Below, one piece after another: positions 36,049-49,000 of a stretch of DNA of 64,000 bases. Origin of the DNA: Harmothoe impar (lineage: Eukaryota > Annelida > Polychaeta > Phyllodocida > Polynoidae); the NCBI GenBank assembly GCA_947462335.1, contig OX381717.1, positions 43,939,523 through 44,003,522 of the forward strand. The letters run 5' to 3'. How positions within the stretch are numbered: the stretch's first letter is position 1; every line of letters starts with the position of its first letter. The translations under genes were made by a program, and so were the position numbers. Under the pieces are notes generated by a model. It was given only the letters and a program-made list of their open reading frames with translations, had not been told where the DNA came from and searched no databases.

Positions 36049-36348
36049 GCTAAAACTAATCTATGGACGCAAAAATATCTGTGTCAGCGCATACTAAGTG
36101 GGTTACTACACATGGAGGAGCAAAGTGCATGCCATGGAGGCGCAAAGTGTATAAAGGTCGAATGTCATTGATCTCAGTCCATAAGTATTGATTATACCTG
36201 TCTATATACATGCAGGCCTATATAATTCTGCATATACATGTACTATAAAGTATTGGAATATGCACTTCCTCAGGAGGCAATGGGATTACAATATAGCATG
36301 ACATAAACAGGTAGGGTGGCTATGTCTTAATGTCTTAACTAACCCACC

Positions 36349-37279
36349 GTGGGCGGCTTCACATGTTGGTTATATGTGAATAGCCTCCCCCAGATAAACA
36401 TAGAATGTAGTATTAAGATGTATGCAGATGATACGCTCCTGATGTATAGACATTGGGACACGGAGGTAATTAGTTTGACACTGCAACAAGACTTACACAG
36501 AGTCCACATGTGGTGTAATAATAACAGCCTCACAATTAATCCGGCTAAATCTATGTGCACTTTGTTCACAAGGGACCGCGACCCCTATCCTCTTGATCTC
36601 CATTTGAACGGAGTTCGTCTTGAGAACACTAGGGTGTATAAATATCTTGGGATTATGATAGACGAAGACACAACTTTCCAGAAACAGTTTGATTCAATGT
36701 CAAGAACTATATCCCATAAGATTTGGCTGTATAAACATCTAAGATGTAATATGGACCTTTTTAAGACTATGTTATTACCATATTTCGACTACGGGTATAT
36801 TTTCTTGACTGCTCTCCCGGGCACATGCTTTCACAAGCTACAAATATATTGTAATATCGCGCTTCGAATATGTTTTAATATACGAGACCCAACTCAATGT
36901 CATGTAAAAGAATTGTACAAAAGAGCATGTATACTGCCTCTTCATCTCAGGCAAATATACTTCCAGCTAACCACATGTCATAGGCTAGTGTACTCAGGCC
37001 AAATGGATATTATTGCCATATTCTGGCACCCGCGCCACATCAGCGCCTTGTATAAAACTGCCGCGCCATAGACTAATGTGTTACATGAAGGGCCCGGCCT
37101 ACCAGGCCGCATTCAGGTGGAATGCCTTGAGCCCGGAGCTGAGATGCCTGAGTGACAAGAGTACTTTTTGTGTATCCATTAAAAGGAGGCTTGGTAAAAT
37201 GTTCATTCGTAGCTGGAGACATGATATGCCTCACTTGCTGTTTGATGGGACAAGTCCCATCAACGAGCTCCAAGAGTAA
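36349..37279 (+). pseudogene. Decayed LINE reverse transcriptase, copy 3
   Basis: It is truncated at the 5' end within the RT: YVNSLPQ, SIKMYADDTLLMY and VYKYLGIMID follow in one frame to 37071. A frameshift near 37013-37070 then continues as KGPAYQAAFRWNALSPELR to a stop at 37279. This is the usual RT palm and thumb plus the C-terminal WNxLP region of a CR1/jockey-like LINE. The 3' untranslated part runs to the A-rich tail near 37735-37750. Confidence 0.88.
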
Positions 37280-37765
37280 TAAGCCACTATAAAGTAGAAT
37301 GCTGTTTCCGATATGAGCGCTAGGCTGTGTAAACAAAGTTTGGTAATGAAGGTTACCCCACCCCCTACTTATGTCTTTATTTTTATAAGCCTCACCATTT
37401 ATGGTCCGCACGTCTGCAGATTACCCCCCTGTGGAGTACCCTCCTTGAGGGAGGAGGGACTGAGTGAATGTATTGTAATCTGTTCCATGTTTAAAATGAG
37501 TGTATTCAGTTACATATATTTTATTCACATATCTTTTTTATCTATGTCCATTATTTCCCAAAGGGAATTTCACTTTATTTTCTTTTACATATTTTCTGAA
37601 GCGCAAATGAAATATTTGTATGAAATTTGAGCCGCACATGTAAAGAGGAGTCTGCTTCACTCCTCTACTGGTTACTTCGTGGTCGAACATATGAATGAAC
37701 ACTTGTAACCAGGATAAAATAAAAAAGTATTTAAAAAAAAACAAAAAAAAATGAGGGTTAGATCA

Positions 37766-37907
37766 GATAGACTACACCTGGCCAGGGTCCTTCCACATAC
37801 CCACTACCCACTGGTCATCGACTCTGTGTACGACACCTCATCTTGATCCTGTGGGGCAGTAGGTATATGGAGGAACCGTGTCCAGGTGTAGTCTATCTAA
37901 CACTTAT
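37766..37907. repeat. Inverted repeat with AGATAGACTACACCTGG arms
   Basis: AGATAGACTACACCTGG at the left and its inverse CCAGGTGTAGTCTATCT at the right enclose about 105 bp. Short MITE or hairpin. From 37908 to 38257 nothing is recognised. Confidence 0.7.
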
Positions 37908-38257
37908 CAGACTAGAGCAGCGACTTATAGTACATGTGCATATCCCATGACAAGATATTCCCCATTTATCCAATAACCCGTCTAATTATAGCTCCCCTCC
38001 CGTCTAACCCAATTCATTCACCTGCCCGTCCTTTCCCACTCCAGTGTCCTCCTTCATCAGAATTATTATCACCTTCTATACTTAAGCTTATATAGTATTG
38101 TACCACACTCAAGGGCCATACTTCCTGCTAAATAATCATTCTCTCAACCTAAACCACCGTGGAGGGCTATATAAGACAAAGGACTTCACACCTTGGGCAT
38201 ACCCTCACCTAACGGAGGGTTAAGTTCAGTTAAAGGGGCGGACAAGTGAGCGTAGAT

Positions 38258-38482
38258 TGTGCCTCTACATGGGTCCCCACAGTTTTGATCATGTCGCAGT
38301 GTCGATTTTTAGCCAATGGGCCGTGTCACTGTGTCGAATTTTAGCCATATAAGACCTAAGAGAAGAATCCCTGTGCGTCGATTTTCACCCCAAACTTTCC
38401 TGTGTCTGTCGATTTTTAAAATGGCCTAAAACGGCTGTGACGCAGTGTCGCCCGTGTCGATTTTTACCCATATAGAGGCACT
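38258..38482. mobile_element. MITE, TGTGCCTCTACATGGG family
   Basis: The left end TGTGCCTCTACATGGGT matches 11016-11239. The right end ACCCATATAGAGGCA is slightly diverged. The interior repeats GTGTCGATTTTTA motifs. Confidence 0.75.
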
Positions 38483-38849
38483 ATTCAAACCCCCATGCCA
38501 GGCTTGTTGAGTTTAAATAACACTAGTTATTTAGAATTGCCCCAGGAAAGTCCCTGGTATCCAGGCATATCGTTGCCCCGTGGAAATGTATTACCTAGCA
38601 AAGTACCCCATAAATGAAGGCTCAGGCAACCAAGAAAATAGGATGCTGGTTGTTCCCTTTCAGCCATTCTCTGGTCTACATTAAAGTCGCAACAAGAGAC
38701 GAAATTGTCAAGTGACTAGACGTCACCCATTTTACCTGTAATCTTAAAAACCCTCTCTTCCCTCTTCTATACTCTAGATGGTGCCACCGTAAGTTTGCAA
38801 GTCTGAATGTCCTTTCTTTTAGTCTTACTCATCCCATCCTTTAGAGGTT

Positions 38850-38975
38850 AGGGGTCGTCCATAAATGATGTCACGCCTTAGGGAGGGGGAGGGGGGGGTC
38901 AGAAATTTGTGACAAAACGTGACAAGGGGGGGGAAGGGGGGTTGGCAGGTGAATGATGTCACGTTTCCCCCCCCC
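38850..38975. mobile_element. Solo left end of the GGGGTCGTCCATAAATGATG element
   Basis: It begins GGGGTCGTCCATAAATGATG after TTA, then the G-rich GTGACAAAACGTGACA block and a C/A run. No right end was seen nearby. From 38976 to 40507 there is no gene; AT-rich sequence and short repeat scraps only. Confidence 0.8.
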
Positions 38976-40509
38976 CCCCCCCAAAAAAAAGTTTATAGTT
39001 TATGTAATAGACTATACAGCTAAAACCAGTGTAACTCCAGAAGTCTGTCTCTGGGCCTTATTACAACTTATAGATTGAATACATGTGTAATAATAGTGAA
39101 GGTTTCCAATTAGGTATGTTTGGATTTTCTCTAAGGAAGGAAATTAAAGATTAAGTAAATGTTACGTTAAGAGCAGAAAAACAGAAAAGCACATGTTTCG
39201 TATATGGGAGAGCCTTATAGTAGCCTACACCAACGGTACACATTACAGCAAGTTCAAGTTCAAGTTTCAATCATTTTATTCACATGAATTCACATCAATA
39301 TCGGTACATTACAAGCAAATGTAATCACATACATTGTTTTATTTTTTTAAACAATATATTAAACCTTTATATTATCAAATAAATTCATAAATACACTGAT
39401 GTAATATGAATCTAACATCCCTTGACACGTCATATTTCCAATTTGATATTAATATGGTGAATAAGGCTGCTGCTTGGCATGTTTTACCAGTTTACGTTAG
39501 CCACCCTCAATTGACACATACATTTGTATTATACATTAGTAATTATTGATTATATAATTAAATTCAGTAGTCATAATATTAGTCATAGGCCTATATTATA
39601 CATTTATCTAATTAATTAGATTATGTAGTGTAGCTCTTACAGCCTCATTTATGATAATCATGACACAGTGCATATTCCAAGATGGAAAGGCATAAGACCT
39701 CTAGTAGAAGATACCGTTGCAATAATGCCCCTGGGCGGATTTCAATATTGGGCAGGGGGTGGGGGAGGCTACCCCAGGTGCTTTTTAGGGGTGGAGAGGG
39801 GTCCCCCCATAAGGTCGAAAAGTCACTAAAATGGAGGGTCCCAAGTCACAAAGTCACTTTTTTTTAAACCAAAATGCCTGCATTAAATTTTGTTCAAAAG
39901 TCGGAAAGTTGCTCAAATTAGTGTGCCAGGTCGCTAGGTTGCCTCAAAAACAACCCAAGTACCCAGGTCACTTTTGACCCCTCTATAGTCACCTTTTTCT
40001 AGAGAGGTGGTTATTCAAGGTCCTGTTTTAGCAAAAGGCTACATCATTTTGATAACTTGGATTATGGGCCTCAAGAAATGTTTGGAGCGCTTTAATATAC
40101 TCCCGACGCTTTTACAAGACCAGCGCTATTAAAAGCAGGTGCCTGAGAGTGATGGTGCAGTATAAGAAAGGCATGAGGAGACCCTATAAATCTTACCAGG
40201 GGTCTGATTATGACTACCCATATCTCACGTATAACCGGCACCTTGACTTTGGTAGAACCGTACATCCCACACCATAGGTCTGGAAATTGCAATTTTAGTA
40301 CTGTACTATACTGCCAAAACTCCTAGACTTTGATGATTTTATAGATCCTGCACGAAGGGCAGTGGTTCACTAAGGAAAAAAAATCATGAAAATTTCGCTC
40401 TCTTTTTTTGTTGTTGCATTTTTAGCAAAAATGGAGAATACTTCTTTTTTTTATCTGTAGCTCTGGACCACCCCAATTTTTTTTACATTTTACATTTCTT
40501 AATGATATA

Positions 40510-41527
40510 GGGGAGACCGGGGCAAAACGGACCCCCGGGGCAAAACGGACCCGACCCCTAACTCAGTTCTCAGCTATAAATTCCATATTTTTGTCAAATT
40601 GGCTCATATAATTGATAGAAATAACATGTTTTTAAAAAAAAAATTTGATGCTATTCCAGATTCCATAAAGAAAAAACTGAAACTAGAGATCTTGATCTAA
40701 TTTGCAAAAATCAGTTTATAAGCTTCTGAGAATTTAAAAAGATGTATATGTTTATGTTTTATGGCTAAAACAATGATATTTTATAACTAAAATATTGTGT
40801 AACATATTTCCAAAGTCATTGGAAAAAAAAAATTACCCTCCAGTTATTTATTTTGGCAAGATCATTTTTTCACATATTCTTCATGAAGCTGGGGCAAAAC
40901 GGACCCCCCCCCCCTCACAATCATAATTCCTATTTTGAAACCCCATAGAAATGATCAAAACATGAAAAAATAACCATGCTTGGCCTAAAAATGATAAGAA
41001 TGATGAGACATGCTTATTTGAATATAAAATTATTTCTTATAAGCCAATTTTTATTTTTGGGGGTATTTTTGGGGTTTAGGAAATTTTTCCTGAATTCGGG
41101 GGAAATTTTATTGAAATGCATGATATTCAGCGGTCATGAAAATCAATTAAAATTGAAAAATGGTAGATAATGGTCATGCATGACAACAAAGAAATACCTA
41201 AAGAACTGAGTAATAACATAGCTAAAAGATGGGAGCAAGAAAATTATGAATAAAGATAGTAATTCAAAATTAAGACATTTCCAAGGTCCCTTTTGCCCCG
41301 CCCCAAAAACCCTTTTGCCCCGGGATTTTTAGCCCATGACCTTCGTAGGTCAGAATATGTTATGCTATCCCACTATGCTATTAATGATACTAGCACAATA
41401 TTAATTATTTTCATGGATGGTATACTTCTATGCTTTGTTATGAAAAAATAAAAGTTTCAATTCAGGGGTTTACCTCTGAGCTATATGCCATTTTCCCTTA
41501 AGGGGTCCGTTTTGCCCCGGTCTCCCC
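40510..41527. mobile_element. 1.0-kb element with GGGGAGACCGGGGCAAAACG ends, TA duplication
   Basis: The ends GGGGAGACCGGGGCAAAACG and CGTTTTGCCCCGGTCTCCCC are inverted. TA flanks both (40508-40509 and 41528-41529). The motif GGGGCAAAACGGACCC recurs inside in both orientations. Non-coding; the TA duplication fits a Tc1/mariner-type mechanism. Confidence 0.88.
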
Positions 41528-41863
41528 TAGGCCTAGGCCTAAGCTACCCTCCTGAGAAAAAAACAACAAGATTAATTCCCCCCTATAGATATCCCTCTTC
41601 ACTGGCCTGGTCACATGTGTCCTAATTTCATAAAGTGGCCCTCCTATGCTCCCGTAAGGCTAGAAGAGTGGAGATAAATAATTTATCTCCATAAGATTTA
41701 CCTAAATTGATTTCCCAACCCAAACCCAACTATCATGACATGTACATTTATATGATGCCATAAATAATTTCTCCTTGTGTCTTTACAATTAGGCCCTACA
41801 GGATGCATCATCATGCACGCGTGAACGCCGTAATAAATCATAACGCGAGTGATAACAACTGGC

Positions 41864-44800
41864 ATGGAAGCCTCTGGGCTAGCTATGACACCCACTGGCC
41901 CTCCAGGCCCCCCGGCGTTAACACAGGCGGGAAACTCTGCAGCAAGCGGACCAAGCCGCGAGTCTGAGTCAGCGCACCACAGCGACAACACCTCGAAACC
42001 CGAGATGAAGAAATACGGCTCCACAGCGGAGGCACCCCCATCAGACACAACCATGGCATCGCTACCGTTGGGGTATCGCTTATTCTGTGGCAGAAATGGC
42101 TCTAGATCTCCAGATTCTAGGTGAGTCTAGAGATTGTTTACTTACCCGCTGTTGGGTTGTTTCTGTTGCGTGATCTGGTGAATTTTTGGAGGGATTTGAG
42201 CTGGTTTCAGTCGTGAGATCACCCGTGGAAGTCAGTCGTGAAAACACCAGTGAACAGGCTGTGTCTGTGGACTGACGGAGAGAGAGAAAGGGGGGCGGGG
42301 GGTCACAGGGTCACTGGTGGTCACGGGACATTTGCAAACACAGCTGACTGACTCAAGACTGTCCTATATCGTATATGGTCTATCACTATTATCCAAAACA
42401 CAATTTAAGAATTGTTATTTAGTTTCGAGACTAGATCTATCCACTTCAGGATTATTTTTAGAAGTTTGAAAGACAGATGTGACAGGGCATAAAATACAAA
42501 TAAAGTTCCAAAAGTTTGGCAAAACTTAAAAAAACGTTTTGTTTGGGCCCCACAACAATCATATAGCATTTGCCTTGGCTTTGTGAAACATAAGTTCTGC
42601 AGTGATAATAGAGATCTACCCCCCCCCCCCCCTAGAATGAGTATCAGTCTGTATCCGGAGGAATTTACGTGAGAGGATCGGGAGGCTTAGTAGGGGTACG
42701 AGAGTGGCTACCCCCCCCCCCCCCTGTTTCTCTTTTGATACCCGGTCACATGCAGTCACTCATGATCATGGATTCATGCACTGGTCGTGAAGTGCAGCAC
42801 AATTATTTTCTGAATGGCAATTGAATTGTTCCCTGGCATTGTTCCTTTTTTCTGTGGCGTAGGCTGTAGGCTGTAGTGTGGTGAGATTATATTTTTGACG
42901 AAAAATAATGAAGACGAGATGTGGAGATATGCGAGGACTGAAACTGTGAAAGCTCCACGAAAATTCAACCTCACCCCCCCCCCCCTCACCTTTATCTAGA
43001 ACAAGCACACCTGAACTTCAGGGTTAAGGGAATGGAATGCTGCTGCAGCCCCCTACCCCCCCCCCCCTCCCCCCCAACCTCAGGGTCAGCCTCAGCCGCA
43101 CAACGTTGTTTTTGGTCTCCCAGTACCGGTATCTGGTACAGGGTAAGCTATGGCATGTCAACTGGGGCCGGATATTAAACAAACCAAGGCAAAGAGGCAG
43201 GTCCTATAACAACTAGCCTACATGTACTCGATCTACCTAGCGGAGTACGGTACTCCCGGTACCGGTAATTCTCGAAACTCACAGAATGACTTGGTCGTCA
43301 TGACATAGTCTATAGAACACATCCCTATTTAGTCACTGGCACTGGCAGTGGCATCCCTATTATCAAAAGGCTACCGGTACTCTTACTGTCCCACCGACTA
43401 CCGGTAGGCCTACATGTTATATAGCGGAGGTCCAGCGTCCTTACTTCCCTTCCGATCCTCTACCATTACTAGAAACTTCTTGACTTGAAGGGTTCTGGGT
43501 TCAGGGGAGGGGGGGGGGGGGGTCTTATGTCGAATTCAAGAAATGGTAAATGGCCATATCACCTATCACTGGAATAAATACTTATATATATATATATATA
43601 TATATATCCATATCCCATATCGTTCATGCAGACACTGATACAGCCACATGTGCTACTGATAGTAGTGTATCAAGCAAGGCTAAAGTACGCCTAAAACACA
43701 CACAACAAACCTGAATAGCCGGGACTTAGTACAAGACTACATTCAGTACATTGTATATGAATTAATTATAACCCGCTCAAGAGTGCACTGATGATAGTAC
43801 GATCCGCTATGGACAAACAAATGAGGGTGCCTTCATTTAGCCTCAATAATACGCAACTCAATGAATGTGATGAGGTGAAATACCTAGGCTAGGTCACATC
43901 ATCTCTAATACACGTAGGGCTTAGGGATGATGCAGACATGGTCTGTCACCTGTCACCTGATGCAGACATGGTCTGTCACTGTTACATTCTCTGTTTGTAG
44001 ACTTAATAATTACTGGACAGAGCCAGCTTTAACCGGTTCCTTTGTGTACACAGGGGTGCAACATGCTTGGTGTTGGAGGGGGGGGGGCGCGCTAATTAAG
44101 CCTTTATACTGTTTATTATGAACATCCTTTGTTTTGGCCTCGGCCTTTTTTTGTGCAGTCATACAAAGGCTGAAGGAATGTTGAAGGAATACGCGCCTTC
44201 AACCAAACCAAGGCTCATTATTACCCCTATATTCATAGTTTTGTATGGTTATCATCTCTGTTCATGTTACTCCCTCTGAAATGAGAAAATTATATGACTT
44301 AATTGGTAAAGAATTAAAGTTTATAAATGTAGATTCTCTTCTCTTATTAAAAAAAAGAAGAGAGAAAGTGTGTGTTCGACTGAGGAAAGAAAAAAGAAAC
44401 CCAAGAATGCACGGCCATGAGAGGTGCCCGTGCGAGAATGCCCACAGAAACATGTATAAATGAAATAAATACATCTACTACCGGTAGTAGCAATGATGTA
44501 CATGATCTTTGGTAGTAGGCTCTAGCATGGGCTGTGGCCCCTCCCTTTGGACGCCCCCCCCCCCCTCACCTAAATTAGGGTCTAAACTGAAGCAAGTCTA
44601 TTATTCAAACAACGCTAAAAATCCTCTGTATATCTGGATATTCAAACAACGCTAAAAATCCTGTGTATATCTGGATTATTTTTCTACCAATACAGACCCC
44701 CCCCCCCTCCTTGTTTAAAAAAATGTCATCATATTAGGTTTTCAATTCTCTGGTCTCCCTGCACTGAAGCTTTTTTTTTTAAGAACCAGTATTTGCCTCA

Positions 44801-45998
44801 ACTTTTTATTACCAAAGTTGTCCTACATTTTATTCGCTAACTAAATTCCCAGAGAAAAGAATATATTATTTAATTCTACAATAATCCTTTATGTTGTTTC
44901 AGCTACAAGTGGGTGGTGCTGTTCCTGACTTTCATCTTCTACACAACGTACCACTTGTCACGGAAACCCATCAGCGTCGTCAAGGTAACACTTTATTTAT
45001 AAATGACCGTAAATTCTCACGTATAAGTCGCATCTGACTTTGGACCGATCCTATAAGCCGCACTGGCAACCTGATTATCATCATTATGGTAACTTTAGTA
45101 CACTACTATAGTAGTAACAACTTATGAATAAGCCGCACTCCAACGTTTAGAAGTTAACTATAGTATGCAGGGGTAGACACCGGGGTAGACACTAACGCTG
45201 GCCCGGGAGCCAATGGCCCGTAATTCTTGGTCCGGGCCCGTAGTTTTCTACAGAATTAGCTTCCTATGGGCCCGGGTGGTCCACAAGAATGGGGAGAGGA
45301 AGCCCATGGGAAACATCCTCTTATCATTACAGGCATGTAATATACCGTTGGAAAGAGATAATCAACAGGAATCTTTATATTTTGATTACGTTTTAATGTA
45401 TCTTAATCAATAATAACTATGATTTTCTCTTGGAAAAAGTAAATACTTTCGTTGGGCCCGCAGATTTAGGTCTGGGCCCGTCGATTTTTTAAGCTGCGGG
45501 CCAGGGTGGCCCATGACTGAAAAACTTAGTGTCTACCCCTGGTATGGTAATGGAATCAGACCCCCTGTGTAGCATATAGTATTTGTCAAAGTTGGAGAAT
45601 GAGACTTTTATGGGGGTTCAAATTTTACACAAGGTTTTACCATTATTGCTTATAGTATCATTCTCAACACCTACCTATTTTGATCCCTAATCTGATATGC
45701 AAGTACTTGAATGTCTACAGGCGTTCATGAAAAATCATTTACAAAGTAGATAGGACTCTAGTCTAGTTTGAGGACAGTGAATACCCATAATCTTTGAGGC
45801 TATCAAGTTGTTTTAAAAAGAAGAGAAAAGGTGCATGCTTTGTTAAAGGAAAAACGGGGGAGACCCTGGGACCATTCTTCCTACCATTGGCCCTTATCAA
45901 GGCTGTTTGGCACACCTATCACGACATTGACATTTTATCACTACTGACATTTGACAAGGACCTTGGTCTATGATAGATTACTGACCTTATACTAGGAG

Positions 45999-46030
<32 letters not shown>

Positions 46031-49000
46031 AGCAGTGTGATTGTGTCTAAAAATAGATATACTGTAAACGTATTATGTTTTGCGCTGTATATATTTTCAC
46101 GCAGTTCACAGATTTTTTAAATCCGCGAAAATATGTATAGAGCGAAAATTTATCGAAGATAGCTCTGTAGCTACCATTCTTCAAAATCCGCGAATTAAAA
46201 TACCAGTGAAATTGTACTTTTTAGCAAATTCGCAAAAATGTATACCAGCGAAAATATCTACGTTTACAGTATTACAATGATGATCAAATATGCTCAGTCG
46301 GTTCATTCATATTCAGTGTGTAACTGGTGTAACTATGGATTTGATACAGCATGATGCAGAAATGTAGCACGGGCAAGAACCCAGAACTTCCCAGGGATGC
46401 ATTCATGTATCATGAAGATGAAAACGGGTCATATATATGAATACTAAGGCACTACGACATGTCCACATGATGAAATGACCAATGACACTGCAGCATGAAA
46501 GGGTGGCTTTTCAGAAAAGTTGTTGAACATTTTGGAATCGTTACAGACAAATTTACATAGATTTAACCTCAAAATCCTGTGTTAATATATACGCTATTTG
46601 AAAGATACTTATCCTGTGAATTCCCTGATATGATATCTTCACAAATGTAGCCATTACAGACATTGCTGTTAGGATTCTGCTAAAATCAATGTAAACACAA
46701 CTTTATTATGAAAAAGTCATCCTCTCTTGCTGCATTGGTCTATACAGGATTCCCACGTGTCATAAAATGTCAAGGAATGTCATTCCAATTTGAAAGCTGT
46801 CCTGGAATGTCCTGGAATTTTGAAAAAAAAAAAAAAAAGTAGTGGAATGTCATGGAAAATAAAAATATTGGAATTATGTTACAATATCCCCTAGAATGTA
46901 CCATATGCTTTCTAGATTTTAAACATTTTCTCATGGGCCAAGCCCCCTAACCCCCACAAGAATGTAATGAATATATCATGGAAAATTGAGATTTTGTCAT
47001 GGAATGTCAATGAACTTCTGTTTGGGAACACTGCTATAGTGCTATCACAGTAGAGGTTGGGAGTAGCCGGCTAGAGTATCAGGCTCGTATTGATATCTGT
47101 CTGTATAGACCTTGTGATGTAGAGCTAGCTCACCCAGCAACAAGACACCAGGTCAGATAAGCCGGTACTTAATACTTTACAGGCAGCACAGTTCTTTAAT
47201 TTACTATCATATGCCCATTTGTCGCGATGACAGTCATGATACTCATGGCGATAAAGTTTTCTTTATGATGCACCGCCGCACTAGCCAACACTCATTAGTG
47301 CATCATGTCTACCCTTCAGAAGTTTATCAACCCCGAGGAGTGAGCATGATGCATGAATGCACCACTGGCAAGTTCGGCAACGACAGGGGGTGTAGCATAT
47401 CAAAGCACTATCCTGCCCTTTAAGGGGTAAAAGTGATAATGGCCTTATTTTCGGATATTATCCAGCCACTTCCGTCCTAGGATACTCTATCGATAACACT
47501 CTCCCCTACAGTACATGGGACATGAGGCCTAAAAACAGAAGTTGAGTTGTGTTCCTGCAACATGGCCTAAAATAAACAGGGTCGCTGGGTCCTTTTTTTT
47601 AGTATTATAAAAAATTCTAAAAAACACACATAAAAATGCCATAATTTTTTTTATTTAGAAAAAAAAGAAATGTCTAAATAGAATTAGGGTCGGCTCCAAA
47701 AACGTATGGTCGGTAGGTTACAAGAACACAACTTCTTTTCTTTTAGGCCTTGGGTTTGCTGCATTGTGCAATTCTGCGAAGTGTACCCATAATCGTTACT
47801 ATTTCCGCAGGCACCCCCTGATATTGTTATCTCCAGGTCAGATCCTAGGACCCATGTGTGACCCTTTCAGGACAAGATTATGAAATGGCGATGACCGGTC
47901 ATGCCACTACTGGCACTAGTGACTTCTATAAAGCTCAGGCGTGAACGCAGAAATCAGTGCAATAACATATGATCAACTCATGCCACTAGTGAATTCTATA
48001 AAACTCAGGCGTGAACATCATCAACTACTTATGATTAGTGATTAGTTCTTTTAGGAACTGCATAGTGCTTTAATACATTAGGTCCTATGTCAGCATGATG
48101 CATTCATGCAGTCCTAGCGAATAACTTGCCAGGGTTACATGAATGCATCATGCCGATCATGTGGGTTGATACGCTCCCAAAAGGTCAGCATGTTGCATGA
48201 ATGCACCCCTGGCATTTCACTAAGGTAGCTGAATTCATGCATCATGACGACAAAGGGCATAGTGCATTGAAGCATTATGTGGCCCTTAAAGGTCAATCCT
48301 TTAAGGATTTACTATCTCTGGGTCAGATTCTGGGACCGATCACTGACCCCACCGGCACACGATTATGAAATTTTGCTGACTGGTTAACCCTTCAAGGACT
48401 GCATAATGCATTAATGCATCATACCCCTGGTCTCATGCTGCATGAATGCAGCCTTTGTGAGTAACTCACCAGTGTTGCATTCGAGCATCATGCCGACCCT
48501 ACATGGCGGGAGACACTCCCGAAGTGTCGGCATGATGCACCAATGAAGCAGCGGCATTGGTCGGATTAAAATTGACATTTGTCGTCATGATGCACCAATG
48601 TCATTTTTTAGCGATATCAGTCTTAAAAGGGTTAAGCCAATACATTGTAGTAACGACTATGAAGCCCAGATATGAATGCGGAAATCAAGTAACTTTTTAT
48701 CATTTTAGGATGGCATGATGCCTCAAAAAGCTTCATGTGTTTAAGTCCGTTGAGTGTTTCATGCCTACTCCTGGAAGACACTCCCTGCATGACCCATGAA
48801 TGCATCATGCCGACTAAAGGGCATGATGTATTAACACCTTGCAGCCTCAATCGTCATGATGCATTAAAGTAGTTCCGGTCTGTGACACGCTAGTGCTGCG
48901 CTGGTGCATCATGCCGACCCTTCGAGAGAGCCTCAACCCCATATGGTCAGCATGATGCATGAATGCATCCCCGGCGAGTTATTCACCAGGGCTATATTAT

